From the NCBI RefSeq assembly GCF_021729865.1, contig NZ_CP063400.1, positions 310,001 through 374,000 of the forward strand: a DNA stretch of 64,000 nucleotides, given 5' to 3'. The position numbers and the translations under genes were made by a program. The DNA is from Hydrogenophaga sp. SL48 (GTDB lineage: Bacteria > Pseudomonadota > Gammaproteobacteria > Burkholderiales > Burkholderiaceae_C). The notes under the pieces are model-generated. The model had not been told where the DNA came from and ran no database searches. It saw nothing but the letters and a program-made list of their open reading frames with translations. Positions 1 to 13,313 of the stretch are shown in pieces (the first letter of the stretch is position 1; each line of letters starts with the position of its first letter).

Positions 1-2
1 TC

Positions 3-4268
<4,266 letters not shown>

Positions 4269-4295
4269 AGCAACATACCCACGCAGGATCACATC

Positions 4296-5777
4296 ATGGG
4301 AAAAGTCACCGGCTTCATGGAATTTGAGCGTCTGGAAGAGGGCTACAAGCCCGTTGCCGAACGCCTGAAGCATTACAAGGAATTCGTGGTCGGCCTCGAC
4401 GAGAGCCAGGCCAAGATCCAGAGCGCGCGCTGCATGGACTGCGGCACGCCGTTCTGCAACAGCGGCTGCCCTGTCAACAACATCATTCCGGACTTCAACG
4501 ACCTCGTGTACTCGGGTGACTGGCAGAACGCGATCACGGTGCTGCACAGCACCAACAACTTTCCCGAATTCACGGGCCGCATCTGCCCCGCGCCTTGCGA
4601 GGCCGCCTGCACCATCAACGTCAACGGCGACGCGGTGGGCATCAAGTCCATCGAACACGCAATCATTGACAAGGCCTGGGCGGAGGGCTGGGTGCAGCCG
4701 CAGCCAGCCAAACACAAGACCGGCAAAAAGGTCGCTGTGGTCGGTTCCGGTCCGGCCGGCTTGGCCGCGGCGCAGCAGCTGGCACGCGCCGGCCACGACG
4801 TGACGGTGTTCGAGAAGAACAGCCGCATCGGTGGGCTGCTGCGTTACGGCATCCCCGACTTCAAGATGGAGAAGAGTCACATCGACCGCCGCGTGGCGCA
4901 GATGGAAGCCGAAGGCGTGGTCTTCAAGACCAGCACCCTGATCGGCGCCATGCCGGAGGGCCTCAAGGTCACGAACGACGCGAAGACGGTGATCAGCGCC
5001 GACGACCTCCAGGCCCAGTTCGACGCCGTGCTGCTGACCGGTGGCTCCGAGCAGAGTCGCGACCTGCCGGTGCCTGGCCGAGAACTCGATGGCGTGCACT
5101 TCGCCATGGAGTTCCTGCCCATGCAGAACAAGGTCAACGCGGGCGACAAGCTCAAGGGCCAGCTGCGCGCAGACGGCAAGCACGTCATCGTCATCGGCGG
5201 TGGCGACACCGGTTCCGACTGCGTGGGCACCAGCACCCGCCACGGTGCCGTCAGTGTGACCCAGTTCGAGGTGATGCCCCAGCCGCCCGAGCAGGAGAAC
5301 AAGCCTTTGGTGTGGCCCTACTGGCCGCTGAAACTGCGCACCAGTTCCAGCCATGACGAGAGCGCCGAGAAGGGCATCCTCCAGCGCGAGTTCGCCATCT
5401 CCACCAAAGAGTTCGTCGGCAAGAACGGCAAGCTCACAGGGCTCAAGACCGTGCACATCGAGATGAAAGACGGCAAGCTGGTGGAAGTGGCCGGCACGGA
5501 GAAGGAATACAAGGCCGACCTCGTGCTGCTGGCCATGGGGTTCGTGAACCCGGTCGCCACCGTGCTCGACGCCTTTGGCGTGGACAAGGACGCGCGCGGC
5601 AACGCCAAGGCCTCGACGGAATTTACCGGCGGTTACATCACCAACGTGCCCAAGGTGTTTGCGGCCGGTGACATGCGCCGTGGCCAGAGCCTGGTGGTCT
5701 GGGCCATCCGGGAAGGCCGCCAGGCCGCGCGCTCGGTGGACGAGTTCCTGATGGGCTGCTCCGACCTGCCGCGCTGA
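4296..5777 (+). CDS. gltD: Glutamate synthase (NADPH) small subunit
   Basis: The small subunit oxidises NADPH and passes electrons through FAD and iron-sulfur clusters to GltB. The protein has 493 residues, normal for the family. N-terminal cluster cysteines lie at 46, 49, 54 and 58 (CMDCGTPFC then GCP), with a second set in the CPAPCEAAC stretch near 100. The FAD dinucleotide fold follows ([12 protein letters not shown] near 147), and a second nucleotide fold ([11 protein letters not shown] near 295) fits NADPH. The start ATG has AGGA eight bases upstream. The 27-bp gap after gltB points to one operon. The end is followed by an intergenic repeat. Confidence 0.97.
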   Translation: MGKVTGFMEFERLEEGYKPVAERLKHYKEFVVGLDESQAKIQSARCMDCGTPFCNSGCPVNNIIPDFNDLVYSGDWQNAITVLHSTNNFPEFTGRICPAPCEAACTINVNGDAVGIKSIEHAIIDKAWAEGWVQPQPAKHKTGKKVAVVGSGPAGLAAAQQLARAGHDVTVFEKNSRIGGLLRYGIPDFKMEKSHIDRRVAQMEAEGVVFKTSTLIGAMPEGLKVTNDAKTVISADDLQAQFDAVLLTGGSEQSRDLPVPGRELDGVHFAMEFLPMQNKVNAGDKLKGQLRADGKHVIVIGGGDTGSDCVGTSTRHGAVSVTQFEVMPQPPEQENKPLVWPYWPLKLRTSSSHDESAEKGILQREFAISTKEFVGKNGKLTGLKTVHIEMKDGKLVEVAGTEKEYKADLVLLAMGFVNPVATVLDAFGVDKDARGNAKASTEFTGGYITNVPKVFAAGDMRRGQSLVVWAIREGRQAARSVDEFLMGCSDLPR

Positions 5778-5785
5778 ATGAAGCC

Positions 5786-5863
5786 CACCCCCGCCGCGCT
5801 GCGCGCGACCCCCTCAGGGGGCGATGCGAGTGGCCAGGCGGTGCCGGTTCCACCGCATCCTGG
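5786..5863. repeat. Comamonadaceae-type intergenic repeat, copy A
   Basis: This GC-rich block between gltD and mlaF matches the block downstream of murA (13206-13283) almost base for base over its left half. The shared left part runs CACCCCCGCCGCGCT, then CGCGCG, then ACCCCCTCA and GGGGGC. The right half is more diverged but keeps the order TGGC, GCC, TTCC or TCCC, and CTGGG. The left half can form two small hairpins, one from the CGCG arms and one from CCCCCT/GGGGG. Just after it are a short palindrome (GGTGTC/GACACC, 5863-5876) and an 8-bp inverted repeat (5873-5880 with 5893-5900). Confidence 0.75.
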
Positions 5864-5955
5864 GTGTCAGGACACCGCTCCCTGGGGTCGATGAGCGGTG
5901 GTCCGGAATGGGATTTACCCTCATGCGACAATGCGCAGTCATTTTTTCTGGCCCC

Positions 5956-6771
5956 ATGAGCGACACCCCATTCATCGACATTGATCATGTGACCTTTGGC
6001 TACGACAGCCGGAGAACCATTCTCAACGACATCTCCCTGAAGTTCGCTCGTGGCAAAGTCACCGCGGTGCTGGGCGGCTCCGGCTGCGGCAAGACCACCC
6101 TGCTGCGCCTGATCGGTGGGGTGCACGCACCCAACAGCGGCCGTGTGGTCTTTGATGGCGAAGTGGTCAACGCGGGCGACAAGACCCAGCTGTTTCGTCT
6201 GCGCCGCCGCCTGGGCATGCTGTTCCAGTTTGGCGCGCTGTTCACCGACCTCTCGGTGTTCGACAACGTGGCCTTCCCCCTGAGGGAAATGACCGACCTG
6301 CCCGAGACGCTGATTCGCCACATCGTGCTGATGAAGCTCAATGCGGTGGGGCTGCGTGGCGCGGCCAGCTTGCGCATCAGCGAGGTGTCCGGTGGCATGG
6401 CCCGCCGCGTGGCCCTGGCCCGCGCGATCGCGCTCGACCCCGAACTCATCATGTACGACGAGCCCTTCGCCGGCCTGGACCTGGTGTCCATGGGCGTGGC
6501 GGCCAAGCTCATCCGCACGCTGACCGATGTCACGGGTGCCACCACGTTGCTGATTTCGCACGATGTGCCCCAGTGCATGGCGATCAGCGACTGGGTGGTG
6601 CTGCTGGCCACCGGTGGCCGCGTGGTCGCCGAGGGCACGCCCGCCGAGCTCATGGCCAGCGATGAGCCCGAGGTGCGGCAGTTTGTGCGGGGTGAGCCGG
6701 ACGGGCCGGTGAAGTTCCACTACCCGGCGCGGTCGGTGGCCGAGGATTTTGGCCCGAGGGCACCGGCATGA
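5956..6771 (+). CDS. mlaF: Phospholipid ABC transporter ATP-binding protein MlaF
   Basis: This is the ATPase of the inner-membrane MlaFEDB complex, which moves phospholipids between the inner membrane and the periplasmic carrier MlaC. The protein has 271 residues, like E. coli MlaF. The Walker A motif GGSGCGKT is at 40-47, the ABC signature SGGMARR near 147 and the Walker B with YDEPFAGLD soon after. A longer frame reaches back to 5824, but homology begins at MSDTPFIDID, so ATG 5956 was chosen. The stop overlaps the mlaE start (ATGA). Confidence 0.95.
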   Translation: MSDTPFIDIDHVTFGYDSRRTILNDISLKFARGKVTAVLGGSGCGKTTLLRLIGGVHAPNSGRVVFDGEVVNAGDKTQLFRLRRRLGMLFQFGALFTDLSVFDNVAFPLREMTDLPETLIRHIVLMKLNAVGLRGAASLRISEVSGGMARRVALARAIALDPELIMYDEPFAGLDLVSMGVAAKLIRTLTDVTGATTLLISHDVPQCMAISDWVVLLATGGRVVAEGTPAELMASDEPEVRQFVRGEPDGPVKFHYPARSVAEDFGPRAPA

Positions 6772-7547
6772 ACTTCCTGCAAACACTGGGCCAATCCGTG
6801 CTCAGCCAACTCGGCCGCTGGGGCCATGGCGCCGTGTTCTTTCTTGAGCTGCTCCGGGCGGTGCCGGCATCGCTGCGACGATTCGGTCTCGTGATGGCCC
6901 AGATCAACGCGATCGGCAACCGGTCTCTGGTGATCATCATGGCCTCGGGGCTGTCGGTCGGGTTCGTGCTGGCCCTGCAGATGTACTACGCGTTGACCAC
7001 CTACGGCGCAGCCGAATCGCTGGGGTTGATCGTCAACCTTTCTCTGGTCCGTGAACTCGGTCCTGTGGTCACGGCCTTGCTGTTTGCCGGGCGTGCGGGC
7101 ACCTCGCTCACCGCCGAGATCGGCCTCATGAAGGCGGGCGAGCAGATCGCCGCCATGGAGCTGATGGCGATCGACCCCAAGGCCCGTGTGCTGGCGCCGC
7201 GGTTCCTCGGCGGCATCATTTCCATGCCCCTGCTGGCCGCGCTGTTTTCCACGGTCGGCATCCTGGGCGCCTATGTGGTCGCGGTGGTGCTGATCGGCAT
7301 CGATGCCGGCAATTTCTGGTCCATTCAACAAAACGGCGTGGACGTCTGGCGCGACGTCGGTAACGGCGTTGTAAAAAGTTTCGTTTTCGGCGTGATCTGC
7401 ACTGCGGTGGCGCTGTACCAAGGTTTTGAAACCGAAGCCACGCCAGAGGGCGTGGCTTACGCCACGACCCGAACCGTGGTCACGGCATCGTTGAGTGTGC
7501 TGGCCATGGACTTCATCCTGACCGCCCTGATGTTCTCGACACCCTGA
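6768..7547 (+). CDS. mlaE: Phospholipid ABC transporter permease MlaE
   Basis: This is the membrane subunit of the Mla phospholipid transporter. The 259-residue protein has the MlaE layout: an amphipathic N-terminal stretch, several hydrophobic segments, the RELGPVVTALLFAGRAGTS core near 92-110 and GLMKAGEQIAAMELM just after, both typical of the family. The ATG overlaps the mlaF stop by 4 bp, and mlaD follows after 19 bp. Confidence 0.95.
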   Translation: MNFLQTLGQSVLSQLGRWGHGAVFFLELLRAVPASLRRFGLVMAQINAIGNRSLVIIMASGLSVGFVLALQMYYALTTYGAAESLGLIVNLSLVRELGPVVTALLFAGRAGTSLTAEIGLMKAGEQIAAMELMAIDPKARVLAPRFLGGIISMPLLAALFSTVGILGAYVVAVVLIGIDAGNFWSIQQNGVDVWRDVGNGVVKSFVFGVICTAVALYQGFETEATPEGVAYATTRTVVTASLSVLAMDFILTALMFSTP

Positions 7548-7566
7548 TTCCGCTACCGGAGAACCC

Positions 7567-8046
7567 ATGAACAAGAAAAGCACAGAGATTTTTGTTGGCC
7601 TGTTTGTCGTGCTCGGCTTGCTGGCCTTGCTCTTCCTTGCCCTCAAGGCTGCCAACCTCGGCAGTTTTGCGGGTGGTGGCGACACCTACACCCTGGAGGC
7701 CCGTTTCGACAACATCGGTGGCCTGAAGTCCCGCGCGCCGGTGCGTTCTGCGGGTGTGAACGTGGGCCGTGTGACCAGCGTCACCCTGGATGCACAGACC
7801 TACCAGGGCGTCGTCAAGATGGAGATCAACAAGGGCGTGAATTTTCCCAAGGATTCGTCCGCCAAGATCCAGACCTCGGGGCTGCTGGGCGACCAGTATG
7901 TGGGGCTTGAGCCGGGCGGCGATGAAAAGAACCTGGCGGCCGGCGACGTGATCACCCAGACGCAGTCGGCCGTGGTGCTGGAAAACCTGATCGGGCAGTT
8001 CCTGTACAACAAGGCGGCCGACGGCGGTGAGCAGAAGGCTCAGTGA
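7567..8046 (+). CDS. mlaD: MCE-domain phospholipid-binding protein MlaD
   Basis: MlaD forms a periplasmic hexameric ring that is anchored in the inner membrane and passes lipid between MlaE and MlaC. The 159-residue protein has one N-terminal membrane helix (about 8-27) and a single MCE domain (about 38-118) with FDNIGGLKSRAPVRSAGVNVG and the later SGLLGDQYVGLEPG stretch. A helix near the C terminus (ENLIGQFLYN) fits the hydrophobic tunnel. CGGAG lies 5-9 bases ahead of the start. Confidence 0.95.
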   Translation: MNKKSTEIFVGLFVVLGLLALLFLALKAANLGSFAGGGDTYTLEARFDNIGGLKSRAPVRSAGVNVGRVTSVTLDAQTYQGVVKMEINKGVNFPKDSSAKIQTSGLLGDQYVGLEPGGDEKNLAAGDVITQTQSAVVLENLIGQFLYNKAADGGEQKAQ

Positions 8047-8095
8047 ACGGCGACGTCAACCCCGTGCTGCACGGAGTGATTCAGGAGAGGAACAA

Positions 8096-8830
8096 ATGCA
8101 ACACGTGACCCGACCTTTTCCTTGGCACAGTCGCTGGTTGGTCTTGACGTTGGTGGTCACGCTGACCGCTTGTGCCAGCGGCCCCAATGCCAATCCGCGC
8201 GACCCGCTGGAGCCGTTCAACCGCGGTATGACGGACGTGAACGACGCGGTGGACGGCGCGGTGCTCAAGCCGGTGGCCACCGTGTACCGCGACATCACTC
8301 CCGATCCGGTGCGCACGGGCGTGAACAACTTCTTCCAGAACCTGGGTGATGTGTGGTCGTTCATCAACGCCACGCTGCAACTGCGGCCTCGCGAAGCGGC
8401 GGAAAACTTCCTTCGGTTCAACGTCAACACGGTGTTCGGGGTGGCGGGCCTGTTTGATGTGGCCTCCGAGATGGGTCTGGAGCGCACGCGCCTCGATTTC
8501 GGTCAGACCCTGGGTCGTTGGGGTGTGCCGTCAGGCCCCTATCTGGTGTTGCCGCTTTTTGGTCCCTCTTCGATCCGCGATGCTGCGGGGTTCAGCATCG
8601 AGTCCCGGGGTGACCTGGTGCAGGGTCTTTCCAACATCCCGATGCGCAATTCGCTCTACGTCCTTCGCGCGGTGGAGACGCGCGCCAACCTGCTCCGTGC
8701 CACCAACTTGCTGGAAGGCGCGGCGCTGGACAAATACAGCTTCACACGTGATTTGTACCTGCAGCGCCGCGAAAGCCAGATCGATGACCTGAAAGACAAA
8801 GGCATCGGTTTGAAAGACGCTGCCGACTGA
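8096..8830 (+). CDS. mlaA: Outer-membrane lipoprotein MlaA (VacJ)
   Basis: MlaA removes phospholipid from the outer leaflet of the outer membrane and gives it to MlaC. The 244-residue precursor has a lipoprotein signal with lipobox LTAC and acceptor Cys26. Next come the VacJ hallmarks DPLEPFNRGM and PVRTGVNNFFQNLGD, and GVAGLFDVASEMGL. The frame runs back to 8027, but AGGAGAGG at 8083-8090 and the signal peptide fix the ATG at 8096. In E. coli this gene stands alone, whereas here it sits between mlaD and mlaC. Confidence 0.95.
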   Translation: MQHVTRPFPWHSRWLVLTLVVTLTACASGPNANPRDPLEPFNRGMTDVNDAVDGAVLKPVATVYRDITPDPVRTGVNNFFQNLGDVWSFINATLQLRPREAAENFLRFNVNTVFGVAGLFDVASEMGLERTRLDFGQTLGRWGVPSGPYLVLPLFGPSSIRDAAGFSIESRGDLVQGLSNIPMRNSLYVLRAVETRANLLRATNLLEGAALDKYSFTRDLYLQRRESQIDDLKDKGIGLKDAAD

Positions 8831-8956
8831 CAACAAAGCGATACGACAGAATTACACCCCCGAAACAAATGCCGGTGACCGGTGACGTACAGTCCCGGTC
8901 TCAAGCGGCACACAAGTTTGGCATCACGCTGAACCGCCGCCACGAAAGGAACTGAA

Positions 8957-9577
8957 ATGATGCAACGCCGCCACTGGATGTCCAGCCTGATCACCGCCGC
9001 CGCCATGCTCGCCAGCCCGCTGGCGTTTGCAGAGGTCGAGGCGCCAGACGCATTGGTCAAGCGCATTTCCAGCGATGTGCTGACCTCGGTCAAGGCCGAC
9101 CCGGCGATCCAGAAGGGCGACATCAACCGCATCGTCGCGTTGGTGGACGCCAAGATCATGCCCAACGTCAACTTCTCCCGCATGACCTCCATGGCCGTGG
9201 GCCGTTTCTGGCGCCAGGCCACGCCGGAGCAGCAAAAGCAGCTTCAGGACGAGTTCAAGATCTTGCTTGTGCGCACCTACGCGGGCGCTCTGGGTGAAGT
9301 CAAGGACCAGACGCTGAGTTTCCGTCCGATGCGGTCCAAGCCCGAAGACACCGAGGTCGTGGTGCGCACGGAGGTGCGCGGCCGTGGTGAGCCCATCCAG
9401 CTCGACTACCGGTTGGAAAAGACGCCCGAAGGCTGGAAGATCTATGACCTGAACGTGCTGGGTGCCTGGCTGGTGGAAAACTACCGCAGCCAGTTTGCGC
9501 AGGAGATCGGCACCAAAGGCATCGACGGCCTGATCGCCAATCTGGTCCAGCGCAACAAAGCCGCCAAGGCCAGCTGA
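8957..9577 (+). CDS. mlaC: Periplasmic phospholipid carrier MlaC
   Basis: MlaC shuttles phospholipid through the periplasm between MlaA and the MlaFEDB complex. The 206-residue protein has a Sec signal peptide (MMQRRHW, then a hydrophobic stretch, cleavage likely after Ala25) and the MlaC/Ttg2D domain, with VDAKIMPNVNFSRMTSMAVGR followed by WRQATPEQQKQL. GAAAGGA lies upstream of the ATG. The 126-bp gap after mlaA is larger than elsewhere in the operon, with no clear promoter in it. Confidence 0.94.
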   Translation: MMQRRHWMSSLITAAAMLASPLAFAEVEAPDALVKRISSDVLTSVKADPAIQKGDINRIVALVDAKIMPNVNFSRMTSMAVGRFWRQATPEQQKQLQDEFKILLVRTYAGALGEVKDQTLSFRPMRSKPEDTEVVVRTEVRGRGEPIQLDYRLEKTPEGWKIYDLNVLGAWLVENYRSQFAQEIGTKGIDGLIANLVQRNKAAKAS

Positions 9578-9584
9578 TCCAGCC

Positions 9585-9875
9585 ATGAGCACGTCCAGCC
9601 CCGTCGTTTCCGTTCCGATGCCCGAGCAGCTGACGCTGCAGGGATCTGCCCAGACCCTGCTCAGGCTGAAGCCGTTGCTCGCCCAGCAGGCGGGGCCGAC
9701 GGTGGCGCTGGACGCCGCGCCGATGCGGGTGTTTGACACTTCGGCGGTGGCGGTGTTGTTGGAATTGCGCAACGGGCTGCTGGCCGAGGGCAAGTCGCTG
9801 CAGGTCCTGCGCATGCCTGAGCGCCTGCAGGCGCTGGTGGCGCTGTACGGCGTGGCAGAGCTGTTGCCGGCCTGA
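9585..9875 (+). CDS. mlaB: STAS-domain protein MlaB
   Basis: MlaB binds MlaF and is needed for assembly and activity of the transporter. The 96-residue protein is a single STAS domain with the signature DTSAVAVLLE. Thr52 and Ser53 sit where MlaB proteins carry the conserved functional Thr. The gene begins 7 bp after mlaC and is the last mla gene, and a hairpin follows. Confidence 0.88.
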   Translation: MSTSSPVVSVPMPEQLTLQGSAQTLLRLKPLLAQQAGPTVALDAAPMRVFDTSAVAVLLELRNGLLAEGKSLQVLRMPERLQALVALYGVAELLPA

Positions 9876-9886
9876 TCCGGTGGCTT

Positions 9887-9904
9887 CAGCGCCGTCCGGC
9901 GCTG
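9887..9904 (+). terminator. Hairpin after the mla operon
   Basis: A perfect 7-bp stem (CAGCGCC/GGCGCTG) with a 4-base loop lies 12 bp after the mlaB stop. No T-run follows directly, so it is a weak intrinsic terminator candidate or an RNA-stabilising hairpin. Confidence 0.45.
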
Positions 9905-9909
9905 CGGCT

Positions 9910-9915
9910 TAAAAT
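9910..9915 (+). promoter_or_regulatory. Possible -10 box for the yadGH-like pair
   Basis: TAAAAT follows the mla hairpin closely and resembles the -10 boxes seen before secA, rplU and tRNA-Thr in this window. No convincing -35 box is visible at 16-18 bp. It would separate expression of the ABC exporter and ibaG-murA from the mla genes. Confidence 0.4.
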
Positions 9916-9975
9916 CGAGGGCTCACCCGCGAGCAGATGTCCTGCCCGTGTCTGGTGCTCTGGTTCCCTCCCTCA

Positions 9976-10914
9976 ATGCCCGCAGTTTCCTTTCAGAATG
10001 TCTCCAAGACCTATGCCACCGTCCGCGGTGAGCTGCAGGCCCTCAAACAGGTGTCGTTTGACATCCAGCCGGGTGAGTTTTTCGGCCTGCTCGGTCCCAA
10101 TGGCGCGGGCAAAACCACGCTGATCAGCGTGCTCGCCGGTCTGGCCCGTGCCACCGGTGGCCAGGTGCTGGTGCACGGCCACAACGTCCAGACCGATTAC
10201 CAGGCCGCGCGTCGCGCGCTCGGCGTGGTCCCGCAGGAGCTGGTGTTTGACCCGTTTTTCAATGTGCGCGAGGCGCTGCGGTTCCAGTCCGGCTATTTCG
10301 GCATCCGCCACAACGACGCCTGGATCGACGAGCTGCTCGCCGGCCTGGGCTTGGCCGACAAGGCGGGCGCCAACATGCGCCAGCTGTCCGGTGGCATGAA
10401 GCGCCGCGTGCTGGTGGCGCAGGCGCTGGTGCACAAGCCCCCGGTGATCGTGCTCGATGAGCCCACCGCCGGCGTGGACGTGGAGTTGCGGCAGACGCTG
10501 TGGCACTTCATCAGCCAGCTCAACAAGCAGGGCAGCACCGTGCTGCTCACCACGCACTACCTGGAAGAGGCCGAAGCCTTGTGTGGCCGCATCGCCATGC
10601 TCAACCGCGGCGAGGTGGTGGCGCTGGACCGCACGTCCGAGCTGCTCAAGCGCGCGGCCTCCAACGTGCTGCGTTTCAAGACCGACGACGCCTTGCCCGA
10701 CGATCTGGCCGCCTTGGCCCGTGTGACCGGCCGCGTGGTCCAGTTGCCCGCCCACGACGCGCTGGCGGTCGAGCGTGTCCTGGCCCGCGCGCGCGAATCG
10801 GGTGTGCGGGTGGAGGACGTTGAAATCCGCAAAGCCGATCTGGAGGATGTGTTCCTCGACATCATCGAAGGCAGCAACGTGGCCCGCCGGGCACAGGAAG
10901 AGGTGGCTGCGTGA
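9976..10914 (+). CDS. YadG-like ABC transporter ATP-binding protein
   Basis: This is the ATPase of an ABC-2 type exporter resembling E. coli YadG (substrate unknown). With ATG 9976 it has 312 residues, Walker A GPNGAGKT at 40-47, GVVPQELVFDPFFNVREAL at about 80-98, signature LSGGMKRR, Walker B VIVLDEPTAGVD and the H-loop TTHYLEEAE. A second in-frame ATG at 9937 would add 13 residues (MSCPCLVLWFPPS) that do not look like the family. The permease gene overlaps its end by 4 bp. Confidence 0.87.
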   Translation: MPAVSFQNVSKTYATVRGELQALKQVSFDIQPGEFFGLLGPNGAGKTTLISVLAGLARATGGQVLVHGHNVQTDYQAARRALGVVPQELVFDPFFNVREALRFQSGYFGIRHNDAWIDELLAGLGLADKAGANMRQLSGGMKRRVLVAQALVHKPPVIVLDEPTAGVDVELRQTLWHFISQLNKQGSTVLLTTHYLEEAEALCGRIAMLNRGEVVALDRTSELLKRAASNVLRFKTDDALPDDLAALARVTGRVVQLPAHDALAVERVLARARESGVRVEDVEIRKADLEDVFLDIIEGSNVARRAQEEVAA

Positions 10915-11666
10915 CCGGTTGGCAGATGCTGTTTTACAAAGAGGTATTGCGCTTCTGGAAGGTCGGTTTCCAGACCGTCGCCGCACCGGTGATCACCGCC
11001 ATCCTCTACATGATGATCTTTGGCCATGTGCTCGAAGGCAGGGTGCAGGTCTATGACACGGTGAACTACACCGCCTTCCTGCTGCCCGGGCTGGTGATGA
11101 TGAGCGTGCTGCAGAACGCGTTCGCCAACAGCAGCTCCTCACTGATTCAGAGCAAAGTCATGGGCAACCTGGTCTTTCTGCTGCTCACGCCGCTGTCGCA
11201 CCGCGCCTGGTTCTTGGCCTATGTGGGTTCGTCGGTGGTGCGGGGCCTGGCGGTGGGCGCGGGCGTGATGCTGGCCACCTGGTGGTTTGCCCGGCCCGCG
11301 TTGGATGCCCCCTTGTGGATACTGGTCTTTGCTTTCATGGGTGCGGCCTTGCTGGGCGCCTTGGGTCTGATCGCGGGTTTGTGGGCGGAGAAATTCGACC
11401 AGATGGCCGCGTTCCAGAACTTTGTCATCGTGCCCATGACCTTCCTGTCGGGCGTGTTCTACTCGATCCATTCCCTGCCCGAGTTCTGGCAGCGTGTGAG
11501 CCACCTCAACCCGTTCTTCTACATGATCGACGGCTTCCGCTACGGGTTCTTCGGGGTGAGCGATGTGTCGCCCTGGATCAGCCTGGGGCTGGTGAGCGTC
11601 GCGCTGGCGGTGGTCAGCGCCATCGCCCTTCACCTGCTGCGCACCGGGTACAAGATCCGCCATTGA
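10911..11666 (+). CDS. YadH-like ABC-2 type permease
   Basis: This is the membrane partner of the preceding ATPase. The 251-residue protein has about six hydrophobic segments and the ABC-2 pattern, with FLLPGLVMMSVLQNAFANSS near 62, FIVPMTFLSGVFYS-type sequence near 178 and LNPFFYMIDGFRYGFFG near 200. It starts with GTG inside the stop of the ATPase gene (GTGA), indicating translational coupling. The substrate is unknown. The position between mla and ibaG-murA hints at an envelope component, but this is inference. Confidence 0.88.
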   Translation: MTGWQMLFYKEVLRFWKVGFQTVAAPVITAILYMMIFGHVLEGRVQVYDTVNYTAFLLPGLVMMSVLQNAFANSSSSLIQSKVMGNLVFLLLTPLSHRAWFLAYVGSSVVRGLAVGAGVMLATWWFARPALDAPLWILVFAFMGAALLGALGLIAGLWAEKFDQMAAFQNFVIVPMTFLSGVFYSIHSLPEFWQRVSHLNPFFYMIDGFRYGFFGVSDVSPWISLGLVSVALAVVSAIALHLLRTGYKIRH

Positions 11667-11679
11667 CCTCCTCAAGCCC

Positions 11680-11919
11680 ATGACTTCAGACCAACTTCAA
11701 CAACTCATCGCCGCAGGTCTCGCCTGCGAGCACATCGAGGTCACGGGCGACGGCCGCCACTGGGCCGCCGTGATCGTTTCGCCCGAGTTCGAGGGCAAGC
11801 GCCTCATCGCACGCCACCAGCGCGTCTATGCCACGCTGGGTGAGCGCATCAAGACCGACGAGGTGCATGCCCTGTCCATGAAAACCTACACCCCCGCCGA
11901 ATGGGCGGCCCAACCTTGA
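11680..11919 (+). CDS. ibaG: BolA-family protein IbaG
   Basis: This 79-residue BolA-fold protein has the family pattern [29 protein letters not shown] and [15 protein letters not shown]. BolA proteins pair with monothiol CGFS glutaredoxins in Fe-S handling. A CGFS glutaredoxin is encoded at 53273-53596 in this window. The location after mla and directly before murA matches E. coli ibaG (yrbA), which supports the name. It starts 13 bp after the permease gene. Confidence 0.88.
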   Translation: MTSDQLQQLIAAGLACEHIEVTGDGRHWAAVIVSPEFEGKRLIARHQRVYATLGERIKTDEVHALSMKTYTPAEWAAQP

Positions 11920-11932
11920 AGAGTACCGAACC

Positions 11933-13201
11933 ATGGACAAACTGCGCATCACGGGCGGACGCCCTCTCCATGGCGAAGTGACCATCTCGGGCGCCAAGAA
12001 CGCGGCCCTGCCCGAGTTGTGTGCCACGTTGCTGACCAACGAACAGGTCGACCTGGCCAATGTGCCGCGCCTTCGCGACGTGGCCACCATGCGCCTCCTG
12101 TTGGACAACATGGGCGTGAGGACCGAGACCCATGGCGAACGCGGTGGCATGAGCTTTCAGGCGCCCGACACGCTCAACCCCGAAGCGCCTTACGAGCTCG
12201 TCAAGACCATGCGGGCGTCGGTGCTGGTGCTGGGGCCGCTGCTGGCGCGCTTTGGTCGCGCGAAGGTGTCGCTGCCCGGCGGCTGTGCGATCGGCTCGCG
12301 GCCAGTGGATCAGCACATCAAGGGCCTGCAGGCCATGGGTGCCGAGATCACGGTGGACCACGGCTACATGATCGCCAGCCTGCCCCAGGGGCGCCAGCGG
12401 CTGCATGGCGCTCGCATCACCACCGACATGGTCACGGTGACCGGCACCGAGAACTTCCTCATGGCCGCGGCGCTCGCCGAGGGCGAGACGGTGCTGGAGA
12501 ACGCGGCTCAGGAGCCCGAGATTCCCGACCTGGCCGAGATGCTGATCGCCATGGGCGCGAAGATCGAAGGCCACGGCACGAGCAAGATCCGCATCCAGGG
12601 GGTGGACCGCCTGCATGGTGGTCATCACCAGGTGGTGGCCGACCGCATCGAGGCGGGCACCTTCCTGTGTGCCGTCGCCGCCACGGGGGGCGATGTGATC
12701 CTGCGCCATGCGCGTGCCGAGCACCTGGACGCGGTGATCGACAAGTTGCGGGAAGCCGGTGCTCAGATCGAGCCGGGCGACGGCTTCATCCGTGTGCGCG
12801 CCTCGGGCCGCATGAAGGCGCAAAGCTTCCGGACCACCGAATACCCGGGCTTCCCCACCGACATGCAGGCGCAGTTCATGGCGCTCAACTGCATCGCCCA
12901 GGGTGCCAGCAAAGTCACCGAAACCATTTTTGAGAACCGCTTCATGCACGTCAACGAGATGGTGCGCCTGGGCGCACACATCCAGACCGACGGCAAGGTG
13001 GCGGTAATCGAGGGTGTCGACAGGCTGCAGGGGGCCACGGTCATGGCGACCGATTTGCGCGCTTCCGCCAGCCTGGTGATCGCCGGCCTGGTGGCCGAAG
13101 GCGAGACCATCGTCGACCGCATCTACCACCTGGACCGGGGTTACGACCAGATGGAAGCCAAGCTGCGCGGCATCGGCGCAGACATCGAGCGCATCAAATG
13201 A
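11933..13201 (+). CDS. murA: UDP-N-acetylglucosamine 1-carboxyvinyltransferase
   Basis: MurA transfers enolpyruvate from PEP to UDP-GlcNAc, the first committed step of peptidoglycan synthesis, in the cytoplasm. The 422-residue length is typical. Lys22-Asn23 lie in SGAKNAALP. The catalytic Cys118 lies in [12 protein letters not shown], so the enzyme belongs to the Cys type normally sensitive to fosfomycin. Asp residues in [12 protein letters not shown] and the C-terminal LDRGYD also match. It begins 13 bp after ibaG. Confidence 0.97.
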   Translation: MDKLRITGGRPLHGEVTISGAKNAALPELCATLLTNEQVDLANVPRLRDVATMRLLLDNMGVRTETHGERGGMSFQAPDTLNPEAPYELVKTMRASVLVLGPLLARFGRAKVSLPGGCAIGSRPVDQHIKGLQAMGAEITVDHGYMIASLPQGRQRLHGARITTDMVTVTGTENFLMAAALAEGETVLENAAQEPEIPDLAEMLIAMGAKIEGHGTSKIRIQGVDRLHGGHHQVVADRIEAGTFLCAVAATGGDVILRHARAEHLDAVIDKLREAGAQIEPGDGFIRVRASGRMKAQSFRTTEYPGFPTDMQAQFMALNCIAQGASKVTETIFENRFMHVNEMVRLGAHIQTDGKVAVIEGVDRLQGATVMATDLRASASLVIAGLVAEGETIVDRIYHLDRGYDQMEAKLRGIGADIERIK

Positions 13202-13205
13202 AATA

Positions 13206-13283
13206 CACCCCCGCCGCGCTTCGCGCGACCCCCTCAAGGGGGCACCTGCGGTCTGGCGAAGCCAGTCCCGCGGTGCTCTGGGT
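13206..13283. repeat. Comamonadaceae-type intergenic repeat, copy B
   Basis: This second copy of the intergenic repeat fills nearly the whole gap between murA and hisG. The left part is nearly identical to copy A (5786-5863). The right part (ACCTGCGG, TGGCGAAGCC, GTCCC, CTCTGGG) also resembles copy C after secA (36192-36238). The left part can fold into hairpins from its CGCG and CCCCCT/AGGGGG arms. Confidence 0.75.
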
Positions 13284-13313
13284 TTGCGGGGTCACGTCTG
13301 TTGGAGTGAAGTT

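Noticed and set aside
13202..13313. Histidine leader peptide or attenuator before hisG
   Set aside because: No short frame with a run of His codons exists. The region is filled by the intergenic repeat and hisG probably follows murA.
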